Source: Candidatus Uhrbacteria bacterium | GTDB lineage: Bacteria > Patescibacteria > ABY1 > SG8-24 > GWF2-40-263 | Length of the DNA: 25,648 bases | Direction: 5' to 3' | Assembly: GCA_016205975.1 (NCBI GenBank) | Contig: JACQSK010000026.1 | Span: 1 to 25,648 of the forward strand | Part shown: positions 1-8,045 of the stretch, piece by piece | Numbering within the stretch: position 1 is the first letter of the stretch | How the letters are laid out: each line of letters starts with the position of its first letter | Translations under genes and position numbers: made by a program | Notes under the pieces: model-generated | Seen by the model: the letters and a program-made list of their open reading frames with translations, nothing else | Told to the model about the DNA's origin: nothing | The model's database searches: none

Positions 1-180
1 CTCCTCAGGGGTGAGGATGAGGCGAGGAGCCACTGGAGTGGACCAGGGAGGCATGTCTCCCAGCGAACTCATGGCTGCTTCCGCTTCAGGACCAGAAATC
101 TTCCCAACCATCTCGGCGTCGTCACGACTGCGGGGAGTCTTGGGTTCTGGGGTGAAGGGGTTTTCGAGGGAGGGGTACAT
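1..180 (-). CDS. Hypothetical protein, N-terminal 60 codons only (runs off the window)
   Basis: An open frame starts with ATG at 180 and stays open to the window edge, so only 60 residues are visible. It begins MYPSLENPFTPEPKTP and is rich in Pro, Glu, Ser and Ala, without a signal peptide or membrane segment; it looks like a disordered N-terminal tail. It follows the rmlA-like gene by 16 nt on the same strand, so it is probably the next gene of the operon. No Shine-Dalgarno sequence precedes the ATG (the upstream bases are CCCTCCCT). I do not recognise a family. The evidence is position, strand, spacing and an uninterrupted frame, so the call is moderate. Confidence 0.5.
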   Translation of the reverse strand, partial: MYPSLENPFTPEPKTPRSRDDAEMVGKISGPEAEAAMSSLGDMPPWSTPVAPRLILTPEE

Positions 181-196
181 AGGGAGGGTTAGACGG

Positions 197-1279
197 TTAT
201 AGCTCAACAAGGCTGTTGTCACCGACGATGAGCCTATGACCTGTCTTGGGATGGGTGCGCTGGGAGTCGACCAGAGTCGCATTTTGGCCGATGAGGCTGT
301 TCACGATCCGGCGGGCCGTGTCGATCGTGGCACCGCTCAAGACGATCGAGTGTTCGACTTCCGAGTTGTGGATCTTCACGCCGTTACCGATGGCCGTATA
401 GGGACCAATGTAGGAACCGTGAATGTCGCAATCCTCACCGATCACCACCGGCCCGCGGATCAAACAGTCGGGGCTCACGCGCGTCCCTTTGCCGATGGTC
501 ACCATGCCCTGAACCTGCGCGCCGTCGGGCACATCGCACGCGACACAGAACGCCTCGCGCGGCAGGTCGTCCATGATGAGGGCATTACCTTCGATGAGCG
601 CGTCGGGCGTACCCGTGTCCTTCCACCAGCCCGTGATTTCCTCATGGCCTGTCTTGCCATGCTCGATGTACCAGGTGATGACGTCGGTGATCTCGTACTC
701 GCCGCGCGCGGACGGCGCGACGGTCTTAAACGCTTCAAAAAATTTCTCATCGAAAAGATAAATCCCCGTGACCGCGAAGTCCGACGGCGGGTCTTGCGGT
801 TTTTCCACCGTGCGCTTGAGCGAACCGTCCGGATGGAACTCAGCCACGCCGAAGCGCTGCGGATCCTTCACGCGCGAGAGCGCGATCATGCAGTCAAGGT
901 TCTCCTGCTGGAAGCGCTCCACGAAACGATTGATGCTCCCCAGGATAATGTTATCGCCCAAGAAAAAAAGAAAACGCTCGCCCTGCAGATGTTCCTCAGC
1001 ATTCGCCACCACGTGCGCCAAGCCCTTGGCGCCGCCGCGCTGCTCAACGTACGTCACGCGCGCGCCGAACTCCGAACCGTCTCCCAGCACGCGGCTCATC
1101 TCCGCCACCTCGCCCGGGTTCACGTTGATGATGATGTCCTTGATCCCCGCGTCCGTGACTTTTTTGAGCACATACCAAAGCATCGGCTTGTTGGCCAACG
1201 GGATCAGGTGCTTATTGATGGTCCAGGTGATGGGGCGCAGGCGCGTGGCGCGGCCGCCGGCGGCAATGAGGGCTTTCAT
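197..1279 (-). CDS. rmlA: Glucose-1-phosphate thymidylyltransferase-like nucleotidyltransferase (long form)
   Basis: Predicted to join a nucleoside triphosphate (dTTP in the RmlA family) to glucose-1-phosphate, giving the activated sugar used by rmlB upstream. The 360-residue protein opens with the nucleotidyltransferase signature GGRATRLRPIT (residues 8-18) followed by NKHLIPLANKP; the family Gly at residue 11 is Ala here. The metal-binding Asp lies in FLGDN (Asp110), and RFGVAEF and EKP motifs follow. The C-terminal third (about residues 255-335) has hexapeptide-type Ile/Val/Gly periodicity typical of a left-handed beta-helix. That makes it the long form, unlike the roughly 290-residue enterobacterial RmlA. 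The start overlaps the upstream reductase stop as ATGA. The rmlB/reductase neighbourhood supports dTDP-glucose as product, but long-form homologues can use other NTPs, so substrate is inferred. Confidence 0.87.
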   Translation of the reverse strand: MKALIAAGGRATRLRPITWTINKHLIPLANKPMLWYVLKKVTDAGIKDIIINVNPGEVAEMSRVLGDGSEFGARVTYVEQRGGAKGLAHVVANAEEHLQGERFLFFLGDNIILGSINRFVERFQQENLDCMIALSRVKDPQRFGVAEFHPDGSLKRTVEKPQDPPSDFAVTGIYLFDEKFFEAFKTVAPSARGEYEITDVITWYIEHGKTGHEEITGWWKDTGTPDALIEGNALIMDDLPREAFCVACDVPDGAQVQGMVTIGKGTRVSPDCLIRGPVVIGEDCDIHGSYIGPYTAIGNGVKIHNSEVEHSIVLSGATIDTARRIVNSLIGQNATLVDSQRTHPKTGHRLIVGDNSLVEL

Positions 1280-2124
1280 AGATTGGATTTTTTCGCGTGC
1301 GCGTATTTCATCATCGTATCGCGCAGCGCGTCACGAACGGGACGCATGGCGATGCCGTGCTCTCCCAGGCGCGCTGAGGAGAGAAAATTATTGGACCGTC
1401 CTTTGGTGGCGAAGCCTTGCGCCACAAGGTCGTCATTCCCGATCCACTCGCAGGCGTGCGCGGGGTCCACGAGCTCGCGGTAAAGCTCCAAAATCTCTCG
1501 ATGCTTCACCGTGCCAGGATTAGTGACATGGAACACGCCCGCCGCACGTTGATCCATGAGTGCATGGAACACGCTGACCATGTCGTCCACAATCGTGACG
1601 GAGTTCTCCACGTCGATCACTTTGGGGAATCGCGCAAGCTTGTCGATCAGGTTGTCGGGAGAGGGCGTCCAGTCGATGGGCATGCGGATGCGGGCGATGC
1701 CGACATGGGGCAAGGTTGAGAGTACGAGATCAGCCGCCCACTTGCTGCGGGAGTAAACCGGCACAGGATTGCCGTGATCGTCTTCACGCCATGCGCGGTC
1801 GTCATGCGGTGAGTCGCCGTAGAAGATGCAGCCAGAGCCCATGTGTAAAAGATACGTGCCCGCCTCCTGACACGCCTCGGCGATCAGGATCGGCAGGAGC
1901 GTGTTCCCGCGGATCGTCTCGCGTGCATGATCCTCGCACCAGTCCACGTTGGGCTTGCCGCGCACACCCGCGGCGTTCAAGACCGCGTCGGGCCGCACGC
2001 GCTCGATTTCTTTCAACACGTCCTCCACCGAGTTCACAAAAACATCAGAGAGGACGGTGTCCTCTCCCCACGCGCTCGCGCATCGCGCGCCCATGTATCC
2101 TTTTCCGAAAATGAGAATCTTCAT
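1276..2124 (-). CDS. NRS/ER-like nucleotide-rhamnose epimerase/reductase (RmlD-superfamily SDR)
   Basis: A 282-residue NAD(P)-binding SDR that probably completes dTDP-rhamnose synthesis from the RmlB product. Seen: Rossmann motif GKGYMG (7-12), NAAG (50-53), and the YSRSK active site (Tyr124, Lys128). Several stretches match the plant bifunctional UER1/NRS-ER and RHM C-terminal enzymes as I remember them: GKPNVDWCEDH, ETIR.N, GSGCIF, RIRMPI, NLIDKLARF, TNPGTVKHREILELY and a late RSNNFL. The plant enzymes perform both 3,5-epimerisation and 4-reduction. Cys99 in GCIF and Lys162 in IDKLARF align with the residues I recall as their epimerase acid/base pair. No rmlC-type epimerase is in the window. 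ATGA overlaps join it to rmlB and the rmlA-like gene. A plain RmlD reductase is the alternative. Confidence 0.85.
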   Translation of the reverse strand: MKILIFGKGYMGARCASAWGEDTVLSDVFVNSVEDVLKEIERVRPDAVLNAAGVRGKPNVDWCEDHARETIRGNTLLPILIAEACQEAGTYLLHMGSGCIFYGDSPHDDRAWREDDHGNPVPVYSRSKWAADLVLSTLPHVGIARIRMPIDWTPSPDNLIDKLARFPKVIDVENSVTIVDDMVSVFHALMDQRAAGVFHVTNPGTVKHREILELYRELVDPAHACEWIGNDDLVAQGFATKGRSNNFLSSARLGEHGIAMRPVRDALRDTMMKYAHAKKSNL

Positions 2125-3134
2125 ACGGTCTTCAATCTCTCGCCATATTGCTTTTGATAGTAATCCTTATACTCCCCCGTGCGGCATCGATCAACCCACG
2201 TCCGATGCGCCTTGTACCACTCAACGGTCAGCCCCAAACCTTCGTCAAAACTCATCTGCGGCTCCCATCCCAGCTGTGTGCGCAGCTTCGTCGAGTTGAG
2301 GGCGTAGCGCCGGTCGTGCCCAGGACGGTCTGCGACGTACTCGATCGCCGAATCGTCGCGCCCCGTGAGCGCGATCAGCTTCTTGGTGATCTCCAGGTTG
2401 GGCACGCGATACCCCGTGCCGATGTTGTACACCTCGCCCACGAGCCCCTTTTGTACGATGAGATCAATCGCGCGGCAGTGGTCCTCGGTAAAAATCCACT
2501 CGCGCACTTGCAGGCCGTCTCCATAGACCGGCACCTTTTTTCCTTCGAGAAGGTTCATCGTGAACAGCGGAATCAGCTTTTCGGGAAACTGGTACGGCCC
2601 GTAATAATTGACCGAGTGCGTCACGATTACCGGCACGCCGTAGGTCACGGCATAGGCGTGGCACAGATGGTCGCCCGCAGCCTTGGAAGCGGCGTAGGGC
2701 GAGCGCGGTTCAAACTTGCTCTCCTCATCGCTCTCGCCTTCTAAAACCGCGCCGAACACTTCGTCGGTGGAGATGTGCACGAAACGCGGCGTGCCCTGTT
2801 GGCGCACGGCCTCCAGCAGGTTGTAGACGCCGTTCACGTTGGTCTCGATAAACGCGCGCGCGTCTATGATGGAACGGTCCACGTGCGTCTCGGCCGCGTA
2901 GTTGATGACGAGGTCTACGCCTTTCATGACCGCATCAACCTGCCGCGCGTCGGCGATGTCGCCTTTCACAAACCGGTAGCGCGGATCGTCCGCGACGCCG
3001 GCGAGGCTTTCAAGATTCCCCGCGTACGTCAGCGCGTCAAAATTGACGATCTCAATATCTTTGTAGGTACGCAGCAGATACGGGATCATGTTGGCGCCCA
3101 TGAACCCCGCGCCGCCGGTGATGAGGATTCTCAT
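2121..3134 (-). CDS. rmlB: dTDP-glucose 4,6-dehydratase
   Basis: Converts dTDP-glucose to dTDP-4-keto-6-deoxyglucose with tightly bound NAD, the second step of dTDP-rhamnose synthesis. The 337-residue protein starts MRILITGGAGFMG, with the Gly7-X2-Gly10-X2-Gly13 nucleotide loop. The dehydratase signature STDEVFG contains Thr123, Asp124 and Glu125, and YAASK supplies Tyr147 and Lys151. Length is normal for RmlB. An 18-codon upstream extension is open, but I chose the ATG at 3134. It gives the canonical Rossmann N-terminus and an ATGA overlap with the NUDIX stop, the same spacing used at the next two junctions. It sits directly before the NRS/ER-like and rmlA-like genes. Confidence 0.93.
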   Translation of the reverse strand: MRILITGGAGFMGANMIPYLLRTYKDIEIVNFDALTYAGNLESLAGVADDPRYRFVKGDIADARQVDAVMKGVDLVINYAAETHVDRSIIDARAFIETNVNGVYNLLEAVRQQGTPRFVHISTDEVFGAVLEGESDEESKFEPRSPYAASKAAGDHLCHAYAVTYGVPVIVTHSVNYYGPYQFPEKLIPLFTMNLLEGKKVPVYGDGLQVREWIFTEDHCRAIDLIVQKGLVGEVYNIGTGYRVPNLEITKKLIALTGRDDSAIEYVADRPGHDRRYALNSTKLRTQLGWEPQMSFDEGLGLTVEWYKAHRTWVDRCRTGEYKDYYQKQYGERLKTV

Positions 3135-3670
3135 AAGCCTAAAAATAATTTGACCTTGTACCAGCCGGAAATCGTCGTGCCATCCCAAATCTCCCCGGAG
3201 GCGATGGCATCATCGATCTGCGCGGGGGTCATCTCGCGAACCGTAATCTCTTCAACCTCATCGAGCTTCTGGCCAACCCAGACAGGATCACGCCCGAGAA
3301 ACACATGCATTCGCTCCTTTGAAAACGCATTCGCAGAGGCGACCCACCCAAGGGGGATGAGCTCACCCAGCTGGTATCCGCACTCCTCCATGGCCTCACG
3401 CCGCGCGGCTTCTTCGATCGTCTCGTTCTGTTCGATACCTCCTGCGGGGTTGCTGAGAGACGGACGGTCGAACAGGTAACGGTACTCATCCGTCATGATG
3501 AACGTCCCCTTGTGCGTCTGCACGAAGACACTCACGAAGCCGTCCGTGTAGCCGTTGACGTGATAATAATACTCCCCTCTCTTGCCCGTGCCTGTTTCAA
3601 ACTCGTCCACATAAAACCGGAGGAAGGAGTTGCCCTCGATCAGCGTTGTCTTGAGCGTCTTCCATTTCAT
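3131..3670 (-). CDS. NUDIX hydrolase (ADP-sugar-pyrophosphatase-like)
   Basis: Predicted to hydrolyse a nucleoside diphosphate linked to another group. The 179-residue protein has a complete Nudix box at residues 77-99: it begins GGIEQNE and ends REAMEECGY, fitting GX5EX7REUXEEXGU with the metal-binding Glu residues intact. The N-terminal half carries beta-rich sequence (YYYHVNGYTDGFVSVFV) as in ADP-ribose/sugar pyrophosphatases, and LSNPAGG just before the box resembles that group. It overlaps both neighbours (HIT gene and rmlB) by 4 nt, so it is translated with the sugar-nucleotide genes. A role in turning over nucleotide sugars or cleaning nucleotides is plausible; the substrate cannot be read from sequence. 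Confidence 0.88.
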   Translation of the reverse strand: MKWKTLKTTLIEGNSFLRFYVDEFETGTGKRGEYYYHVNGYTDGFVSVFVQTHKGTFIMTDEYRYLFDRPSLSNPAGGIEQNETIEEAARREAMEECGYQLGELIPLGWVASANAFSKERMHVFLGRDPVWVGQKLDEVEEITVREMTPAQIDDAIASGEIWDGTTISGWYKVKLFLGL

Positions 3671-4074
3671 AGAAGTCTGCGAATCTGCTCCCCGAGCGCC
3701 TCGCGCTGTTCGCTCGTAGCGCTTTCATGGGGCCACGGAGCAAGTCCATCTTCCTCGTGGCGAGGGATGATGTGCAGGTGCGTGTGAAAAATGACTTGGC
3801 CCGCGGCTGCTCCGACGTTTGCGGTCACGTTGCAACCGAGCGCGCCGGTGGCCTGCACGACGGCCGGCGCGATTTTTTGCACGGTATCCATGACCGCGTG
3901 CAGGTCCTCCCGCGAGGAAGCAAGCAGGTCGGGTGCGTGGGCCTTGGAGATCACAAGCGCGTGCCCGGGCCGCACGGGATTGATGTCCAAGAAGACGACG
4001 GTACGTTCGTCCTCAAAGAGCGTCGTGGACGGAATCTCGTGAAGAGCGAGCTTGCAAAAGAGGCATGAGTCCAT
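3667..4074 (-). CDS. HIT family nucleotide hydrolase/transferase
   Basis: A 135-residue histidine-triad protein, the usual length for HINT-type members. The triad HTHLHII is at residues 97-103 with His97, His99 and His101, and continues as PRHEEDG. An N-terminal CLFCK motif (Cys4, Cys7) is the half zinc site common in bacterial HIT proteins, followed by LDINPVRPGHALVISK, the conserved strand/loop region. The family hydrolyses nucleoside phosphoramidates or adenylated substrates in the cytoplasm. It starts 1 nt after the small membrane-protein gene and overlaps the NUDIX start by 4 nt. Family assignment is firm; substrate unknown. Confidence 0.93.
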   Translation of the reverse strand: MDSCLFCKLALHEIPSTTLFEDERTVVFLDINPVRPGHALVISKAHAPDLLASSREDLHAVMDTVQKIAPAVVQATGALGCNVTANVGAAAGQVIFHTHLHIIPRHEEDGLAPWPHESATSEQREALGEQIRRLL

Positions 4075-4075
4075 A

Positions 4076-4438
4076 TCAATCTTTCATGAGTGAGTAAACG
4101 ATGGATGGCACGAGCAACGCGATGACAGAGATGAGGAACCGATAGCCCTCAAGTTCCTCGCCCGTTTTCCAAACGAGTACAGCGGCAAGCAGGCCAAGCG
4201 CGAGGCATAACGCCGTGTGAATCCACGGACGCTCCTCATACTCGCGCACCAGGCTCGCCCAGGCAAGCCCCAGCATGATCGCGCTCAACAGAAAAAGGTG
4301 CACCGAGAAGTACCTCGACACGAACCCGGGAATCGCGAGATCCATCACCCAAAACACCACATAGGAAGTGGCGGACACCAGAAATCCTGTACGCGCGATA
4401 GCCTCAAGAGGGCGGAGCGTTTTTGGCTTCCAAATCAT
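4076..4438 (-). CDS. Small membrane protein with four predicted helices, unknown function
   Basis: A 120-residue hydrophobic protein. Four membrane segments can be read, around residues 15-36, 43-62, 73-90 and 100-116, separated by short charged loops such as VREYEERPW. The C-terminus is MKD. I do not recognise a family. It lies 8 nt after the exported-protein gene and 1 nt before the HIT gene, so co-transcription is nearly certain. An auxiliary role for the GT-C glycosyltransferase two genes upstream is possible but only by position. Confidence 0.75.
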   Translation of the reverse strand: MIWKPKTLRPLEAIARTGFLVSATSYVVFWVMDLAIPGFVSRYFSVHLFLLSAIMLGLAWASLVREYEERPWIHTALCLALGLLAAVLVWKTGEELEGYRFLISVIALLVPSIVYSLMKD

Positions 4439-4446
4439 AAGCAGCG

Positions 4447-5844
4447 TTAGCGATACATCCAGGCGTTGATGGCGCGAACAAGGAAATGAGCACCCAGCTC
4501 CTCGATCCCCGGCGCGGAAAAACTGAACTTCCAGCTGTTATCCTCGGCATAAATCTGCTGCGTGTCAAACGCGACGGTTGCCACAAGCCACTCCCCTTCC
4601 TGGCGCGGCGACTGATAGGCGGCGAGCACATAGTCTACCCCGAGATCCTCAAGACTCGCATAGGGCGTGAGCGACACGGGGTCGGGATCGAAATACTGCG
4701 AGGCGGAGAAGGCGATCTTGCCGTCAGCCACGATCTCCACGTCGCCCACGGGAATCATCACGGACTCTGGCGCGCCCTCGCCTTCAAGCGGGAGGACATA
4801 CCAGGCATAGGGCTCAGAAATCTCCAGGCTCACAGAAGCGGCGCGCACGGTTTGGATCCCTTCGGCGTGACGCGTTTGCAAGCGCACACGCGCGGCTTCG
4901 GTCCAGAGCGTGGCGCCGCGCGGCTTCTCACGATACCCAACTTCATCGCCCACGAATACCGATCCGACGAACGCGATCTTCTGCTGCGGTGTCTCAATGC
5001 TTCGGAAGAATACGTCGCGAGTGGTGTCCATGACCACCTTGTACACGCCCTCCGTCAGGCCCTGCGCAGTAAGCGCGAGCGTCAGAAGGCCCGTGGCCGC
5101 GGCGTCATCCGTCGCGTTGCCGTCGTCCTTGGCGCGCACCTCGGCCACGGGCTGTCCGGACTCGTTGAACACGGTCACGCGCACAACGTCCGCGCCATCT
5201 TCGCGGTTCATGTCCATATAGCGGAACGTAAACGCAAGCGTCTCGTCTTTGATGTAGGTCTTGAACTCGTGATGGCCGCGCAGGGACACGTCGAGGGTCT
5301 GGACGCGTGAGGTGGGCGCGTACCCGGGAAGACGATACGGCACGTCGAAGGCCGTGCGATAGGAGGCAACCGCGTCGCGCGCGGGAGGATCCGCAAAGAA
5401 GGCGGCGATCGAGTCGTACGTTTTCTCTCGCTGGAGCAAGACCAGTCCGCCACCCTCAAGCCGCTCCCAGGGCGACGCGTCGATGAGGAGGTTGTGCACG
5501 GCCAAGAGCGTGTAGGACTCAGGGTTCACGCTTGAGAGCACGCCCAGCTCCACGATCGGCACGGCGTCATTTTGAAACCAGACCTCCAGCGCCACGCGCT
5601 CGAAGTCCCGATGCGGATGCACGAAGAAGAACGCGGGATCTCCCACGACCGCCTGCACGCCGTCCTCGGGCGGCAGAACGCGCGCGCTGGGCTGCAGCTC
5701 ATCGATGAACGGCGAGGCGTCGCCAACGGTATGGGCGACAAAAAAAGTGCCGGAGGGCACGAACCACTGAACCGCAAGCCAGCCGAACAGCAGGATCGGA
5801 ACGATGAAGAAGAGAAGTTGGATGAGACGTGTGAGGATGGTCAT
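4447..5844 (-). CDS. Membrane-anchored exported protein, unknown function
   Basis: A 465-residue protein with one N-terminal hydrophobic helix (about residues 5-27, LIQLLFFIVPILLFGWLAVQ) and a long soluble part, so it should face outside as an anchored or secreted protein. The soluble part is rich in beta-type sequence. It contains a region like a carbohydrate-binding/jelly-roll fold (about residues 185-290: RVQTLDVSLRGHHEFKTYI..., VFNESGQPVAEVRAKDDG), which I mention only as an impression. I chose the ATG at 5844 because it overlaps the GT-C stop as ATGA; the GTG at 5853 would add three residues. The immediate coupling to a GT-C gene suggests they act together on the outer face of the membrane. 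No known family is recognised. Confidence 0.8.
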   Translation of the reverse strand: MTILTRLIQLLFFIVPILLFGWLAVQWFVPSGTFFVAHTVGDASPFIDELQPSARVLPPEDGVQAVVGDPAFFFVHPHRDFERVALEVWFQNDAVPIVELGVLSSVNPESYTLLAVHNLLIDASPWERLEGGGLVLLQREKTYDSIAAFFADPPARDAVASYRTAFDVPYRLPGYAPTSRVQTLDVSLRGHHEFKTYIKDETLAFTFRYMDMNREDGADVVRVTVFNESGQPVAEVRAKDDGNATDDAAATGLLTLALTAQGLTEGVYKVVMDTTRDVFFRSIETPQQKIAFVGSVFVGDEVGYREKPRGATLWTEAARVRLQTRHAEGIQTVRAASVSLEISEPYAWYVLPLEGEGAPESVMIPVGDVEIVADGKIAFSASQYFDPDPVSLTPYASLEDLGVDYVLAAYQSPRQEGEWLVATVAFDTQQIYAEDNSWKFSFSAPGIEELGAHFLVRAINAWMYR

Positions 5845-7451
5845 GGCTGCCACAAACGATAAAGAGATTCTTGGTCGTACGTTTCCACGAGCTCAATTTG
5901 CAGGTTCATCCGCTTCAACCGCGCTTCATTCAGATACGCCATGTCCGCCTCGGGCAACGTGATGCCATAATAATACAATGGCGCTTGGCGCACGAGCTCG
6001 GGCATGGCCGCGTACGTCGCCTCGTCGCGCAAGGTCATCCAGACGCGGCGGTGCGGGAAGAAAATCTTGTCCGCGCGATCGACGATGATGACCGCGCTCC
6101 CTGGCGTCAGCCGCAGCACGGACGCTTGAATCTGCGCGGAGCTCTCGAGGGTGCCTCTCATAGAAAGAAGCGCGTCTTCCCCTTGCAGAAACACGACGCG
6201 GACATTGAAGCTCGCAACCAGAAGGCACAGGGTCGCCAGCAACACGCCGCGCGAGAGTCGGCTTCTGCCGCGCTCCGCGATCCACACAAGCGCGGCGGCG
6301 ATCAAGGGCGTGGAAAAAAGAAACAGCGGCAGCCAGTAGCGGATGTAGGAATTAGCCATGGTGGCCTGCATGGGATCCGGGTTGTCGTGGATTTCCCAGC
6401 TGCCGTAGAGCAAGACGAGCCAGAGGGAAATGAGCGCAGCGATCGCGAGCCCGGCGCGCACGCTTCGCCGGTGAGCTTTGCGCGCAGACAGGACAAAAAA
6501 TCCCAACAGCGCGAGCGGTGAGAGCCACCAGAACATCTCGATGCCATAGGTACGCAGGTTCTGCCACGCGATCTCCGGGCGCAGGCCGAAAGGGAAGAGC
6601 GCGACGGTATCGAGCGTGTCGGTGGCTTGCAACGTCTCGACGAGCGCAGGCTGGACCGTATAGCCGGTCGTGAACGGGTCGCCGTAGGTGAGCGCGTTCA
6701 TGCCAAACAAGAGAACGAGCGCGGGGGTCATACCCAAGAAGGCCGCCATACACCGGCGCAGGGACACCTCGCGCCACCAGAAGGCGCCGGCGAGCAGAAG
6801 CGCGAGTGCGATCCAGGGCGCCTCGGACGCGCGCACGAACAGCGCGAGTCCTAAGAGGAGTCCGCTGAAAACATCGTTCACGACCCCGCGTGCGCTCGTG
6901 CGCTTGAGCGGACGCAGCGTCCAGAGCCAAACCGATAGGACGAGCAGATCCACGAAGAGGACATTGTGCATGAGGGAACGCGCGGAGTAGTACCAGACGG
7001 CCGGATGCAACAGGAACAACGCGAACGACAGCCGCCCGATGAGCGGGCGCGTAAAGCGCTCGATCACGCGTCCCCAGGCGAGCGCGGCCGCGATGGTGAT
7101 GAGCGGCGTGAGGATCCAGAAGCTCCAAACGCCGACCGCGGCGGCGACGGCGCCGTAGAGAAACGGCAGTCCGAGAAAACTTCCGGGCAGAAGGACGCCT
7201 TGCACGGACACGGTACTGCGCGGATGCACGCGCCCATCAAAGGAAGCGGACAGCTCGTCCACAGCGCCACGAAACGATCCCGTCTCAGAAAACAGTGCGG
7301 CAAAATACGCGTTGGCTGTCTCGTCCGGCGAGACGGTGAGCCGTGCCGGGTTCACGAGCACCAACGAACCGACAAAAAAAAGAAGACTCACAAGGCACAC
7401 CGCGAGCCGTTCCCAACCCTCCCGACGTGTGCGGCCTTCCTCAAAGCCCAT
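5841..7451 (-). CDS. GT-C-superfamily-like polytopic glycosyltransferase (GT39/PMT_2-like)
   Basis: A 536-residue integral membrane protein with roughly 10-12 hydrophobic segments. After the first helix comes the external loop VSPDETANAYFAALF, with an acidic pair (Asp43, Glu44) where GT-C enzymes (PMT, ArnT, STT3) carry their catalytic acidic residues. The layout of a long first loop, a hydrophobic core and a soluble C-terminus (from about residue 425) also fits. Such enzymes move a sugar from a polyprenyl-phosphate carrier onto an acceptor outside the cytoplasm. This fits the DPM1-like/DUF2304 pair at 16193-17199. The gene overlaps the CDP-alcohol phosphatidyltransferase by 11 nt and the exported-protein gene by 4 nt. 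Family assignment rests on topology and the loop motif. Confidence 0.72.
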   Translation of the reverse strand: MGFEEGRTRREGWERLAVCLVSLLFFVGSLVLVNPARLTVSPDETANAYFAALFSETGSFRGAVDELSASFDGRVHPRSTVSVQGVLLPGSFLGLPFLYGAVAAAVGVWSFWILTPLITIAAALAWGRVIERFTRPLIGRLSFALFLLHPAVWYYSARSLMHNVLFVDLLVLSVWLWTLRPLKRTSARGVVNDVFSGLLLGLALFVRASEAPWIALALLLAGAFWWREVSLRRCMAAFLGMTPALVLLFGMNALTYGDPFTTGYTVQPALVETLQATDTLDTVALFPFGLRPEIAWQNLRTYGIEMFWWLSPLALLGFFVLSARKAHRRSVRAGLAIAALISLWLVLLYGSWEIHDNPDPMQATMANSYIRYWLPLFLFSTPLIAAALVWIAERGRSRLSRGVLLATLCLLVASFNVRVVFLQGEDALLSMRGTLESSAQIQASVLRLTPGSAVIIVDRADKIFFPHRRVWMTLRDEATYAAMPELVRQAPLYYYGITLPEADMAYLNEARLKRMNLQIELVETYDQESLYRLWQP

Positions 7452-8019
7452 ACGTAAACAAACTAATCACCGCAAACAAAATCGCCAAGGACAGCGTGCC
7501 CACCGAGAGCGGAATGAACAAATCAAACCCGGCCCACAGCGCGATCAAGAGAAACGTCACGCCCAAGACCTGCAATAACATTTTTGTTTTACCGAAGATG
7601 TTGGCACTCGTGATCTTCCCGCGGCGGCGGCGCACGAAGGCGCCTAAAATAATGGCGGACTCCACCAAGAGGATGAGGAGGCCAAAAAAGATGTTCACGT
7701 GCTTCACGACCACCACCAGCACCACGGATCCGATAAAAATCTTATCGGCGAGAGGATCGTAGAACGTCCCCCAAGGCGTCACCCGATCACGCAAGCGCGC
7801 CAAGGAACCATCCAGCGCGTCCGTGAAGGCCACCAACCAAAAAAGCGGCACGCCGACCGCAAAGTTTTGCACAGACAAAAACCATAGAACCACCGGCGTC
7901 ATCGCGAGGCGGAATACCGTCACCATGTTGGGTGTGATGAAACACGGGATGAGAGGAACGATGGTGTAACGCAAAAGATAGTCGTGAGGGAAGAGCTTGT
8001 GAGGATCACGTTCAAACAT
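7441..8019 (-). CDS. CDP-alcohol phosphatidyltransferase family protein (PgsA-like)
   Basis: A 192-residue membrane enzyme with the full CDP-alcohol phosphotransferase motif DGX2ARX8GX3DX3D: Asp70-Gly71, Ala74-Arg75, Gly84, Asp88 and Asp92 (DGSLARLRDR ... GTFYDPLAD). Members displace CMP from CDP-diacylglycerol or CDP-archaeol with an alcohol such as glycerol-3-phosphate or inositol phosphate. Five or six hydrophobic segments surround the motif. The length and ITPNMVTVFRLAMTP start resemble PgsA, but the accepting alcohol cannot be told. A GGAG sits about 3 nt before the ATG (CACGGAGT-ATG), one of the few clear Shine-Dalgarno sites in the window. It is the first gene of the ten-gene minus-strand run. 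Confidence 0.9.
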   Translation of the reverse strand: MFERDPHKLFPHDYLLRYTIVPLIPCFITPNMVTVFRLAMTPVVLWFLSVQNFAVGVPLFWLVAFTDALDGSLARLRDRVTPWGTFYDPLADKIFIGSVVLVVVVKHVNIFFGLLILLVESAIILGAFVRRRRGKITSANIFGKTKMLLQVLGVTFLLIALWAGFDLFIPLSVGTLSLAILFAVISLFTYGL

Positions 8020-8045
8020 ACTCCGTGGTAAAATAAAAATACTTT
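8020..8045. promoter_or_regulatory. 26-bp divergent spacer with an AT-rich promoter core
   Basis: The only gap between the phosphatidyltransferase gene (minus) and the 707-residue membrane-protein gene (plus). On the plus strand TAAAAT at 8029-8034 resembles a -10 box, and the ATG begins 11 nt later at 8046 with no Shine-Dalgarno, so the mRNA would have a leader of about 5 nt. No convincing -35 is seen. On the minus strand the spacer carries GGAG for the other gene. Its own -10 could be TAAAGT just inside the plus-strand gene start, but that is weak. Confidence 0.45.

Noticed and set aside
236..1483. 415-codon plus-strand open frame opposite the rmlA-like and NRS/ER-like genes
   Set aside because: It is the antisense shadow of two clear enzymes. 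The high-GC third positions keep the opposite strand open, and the translation has no recognisable domain.
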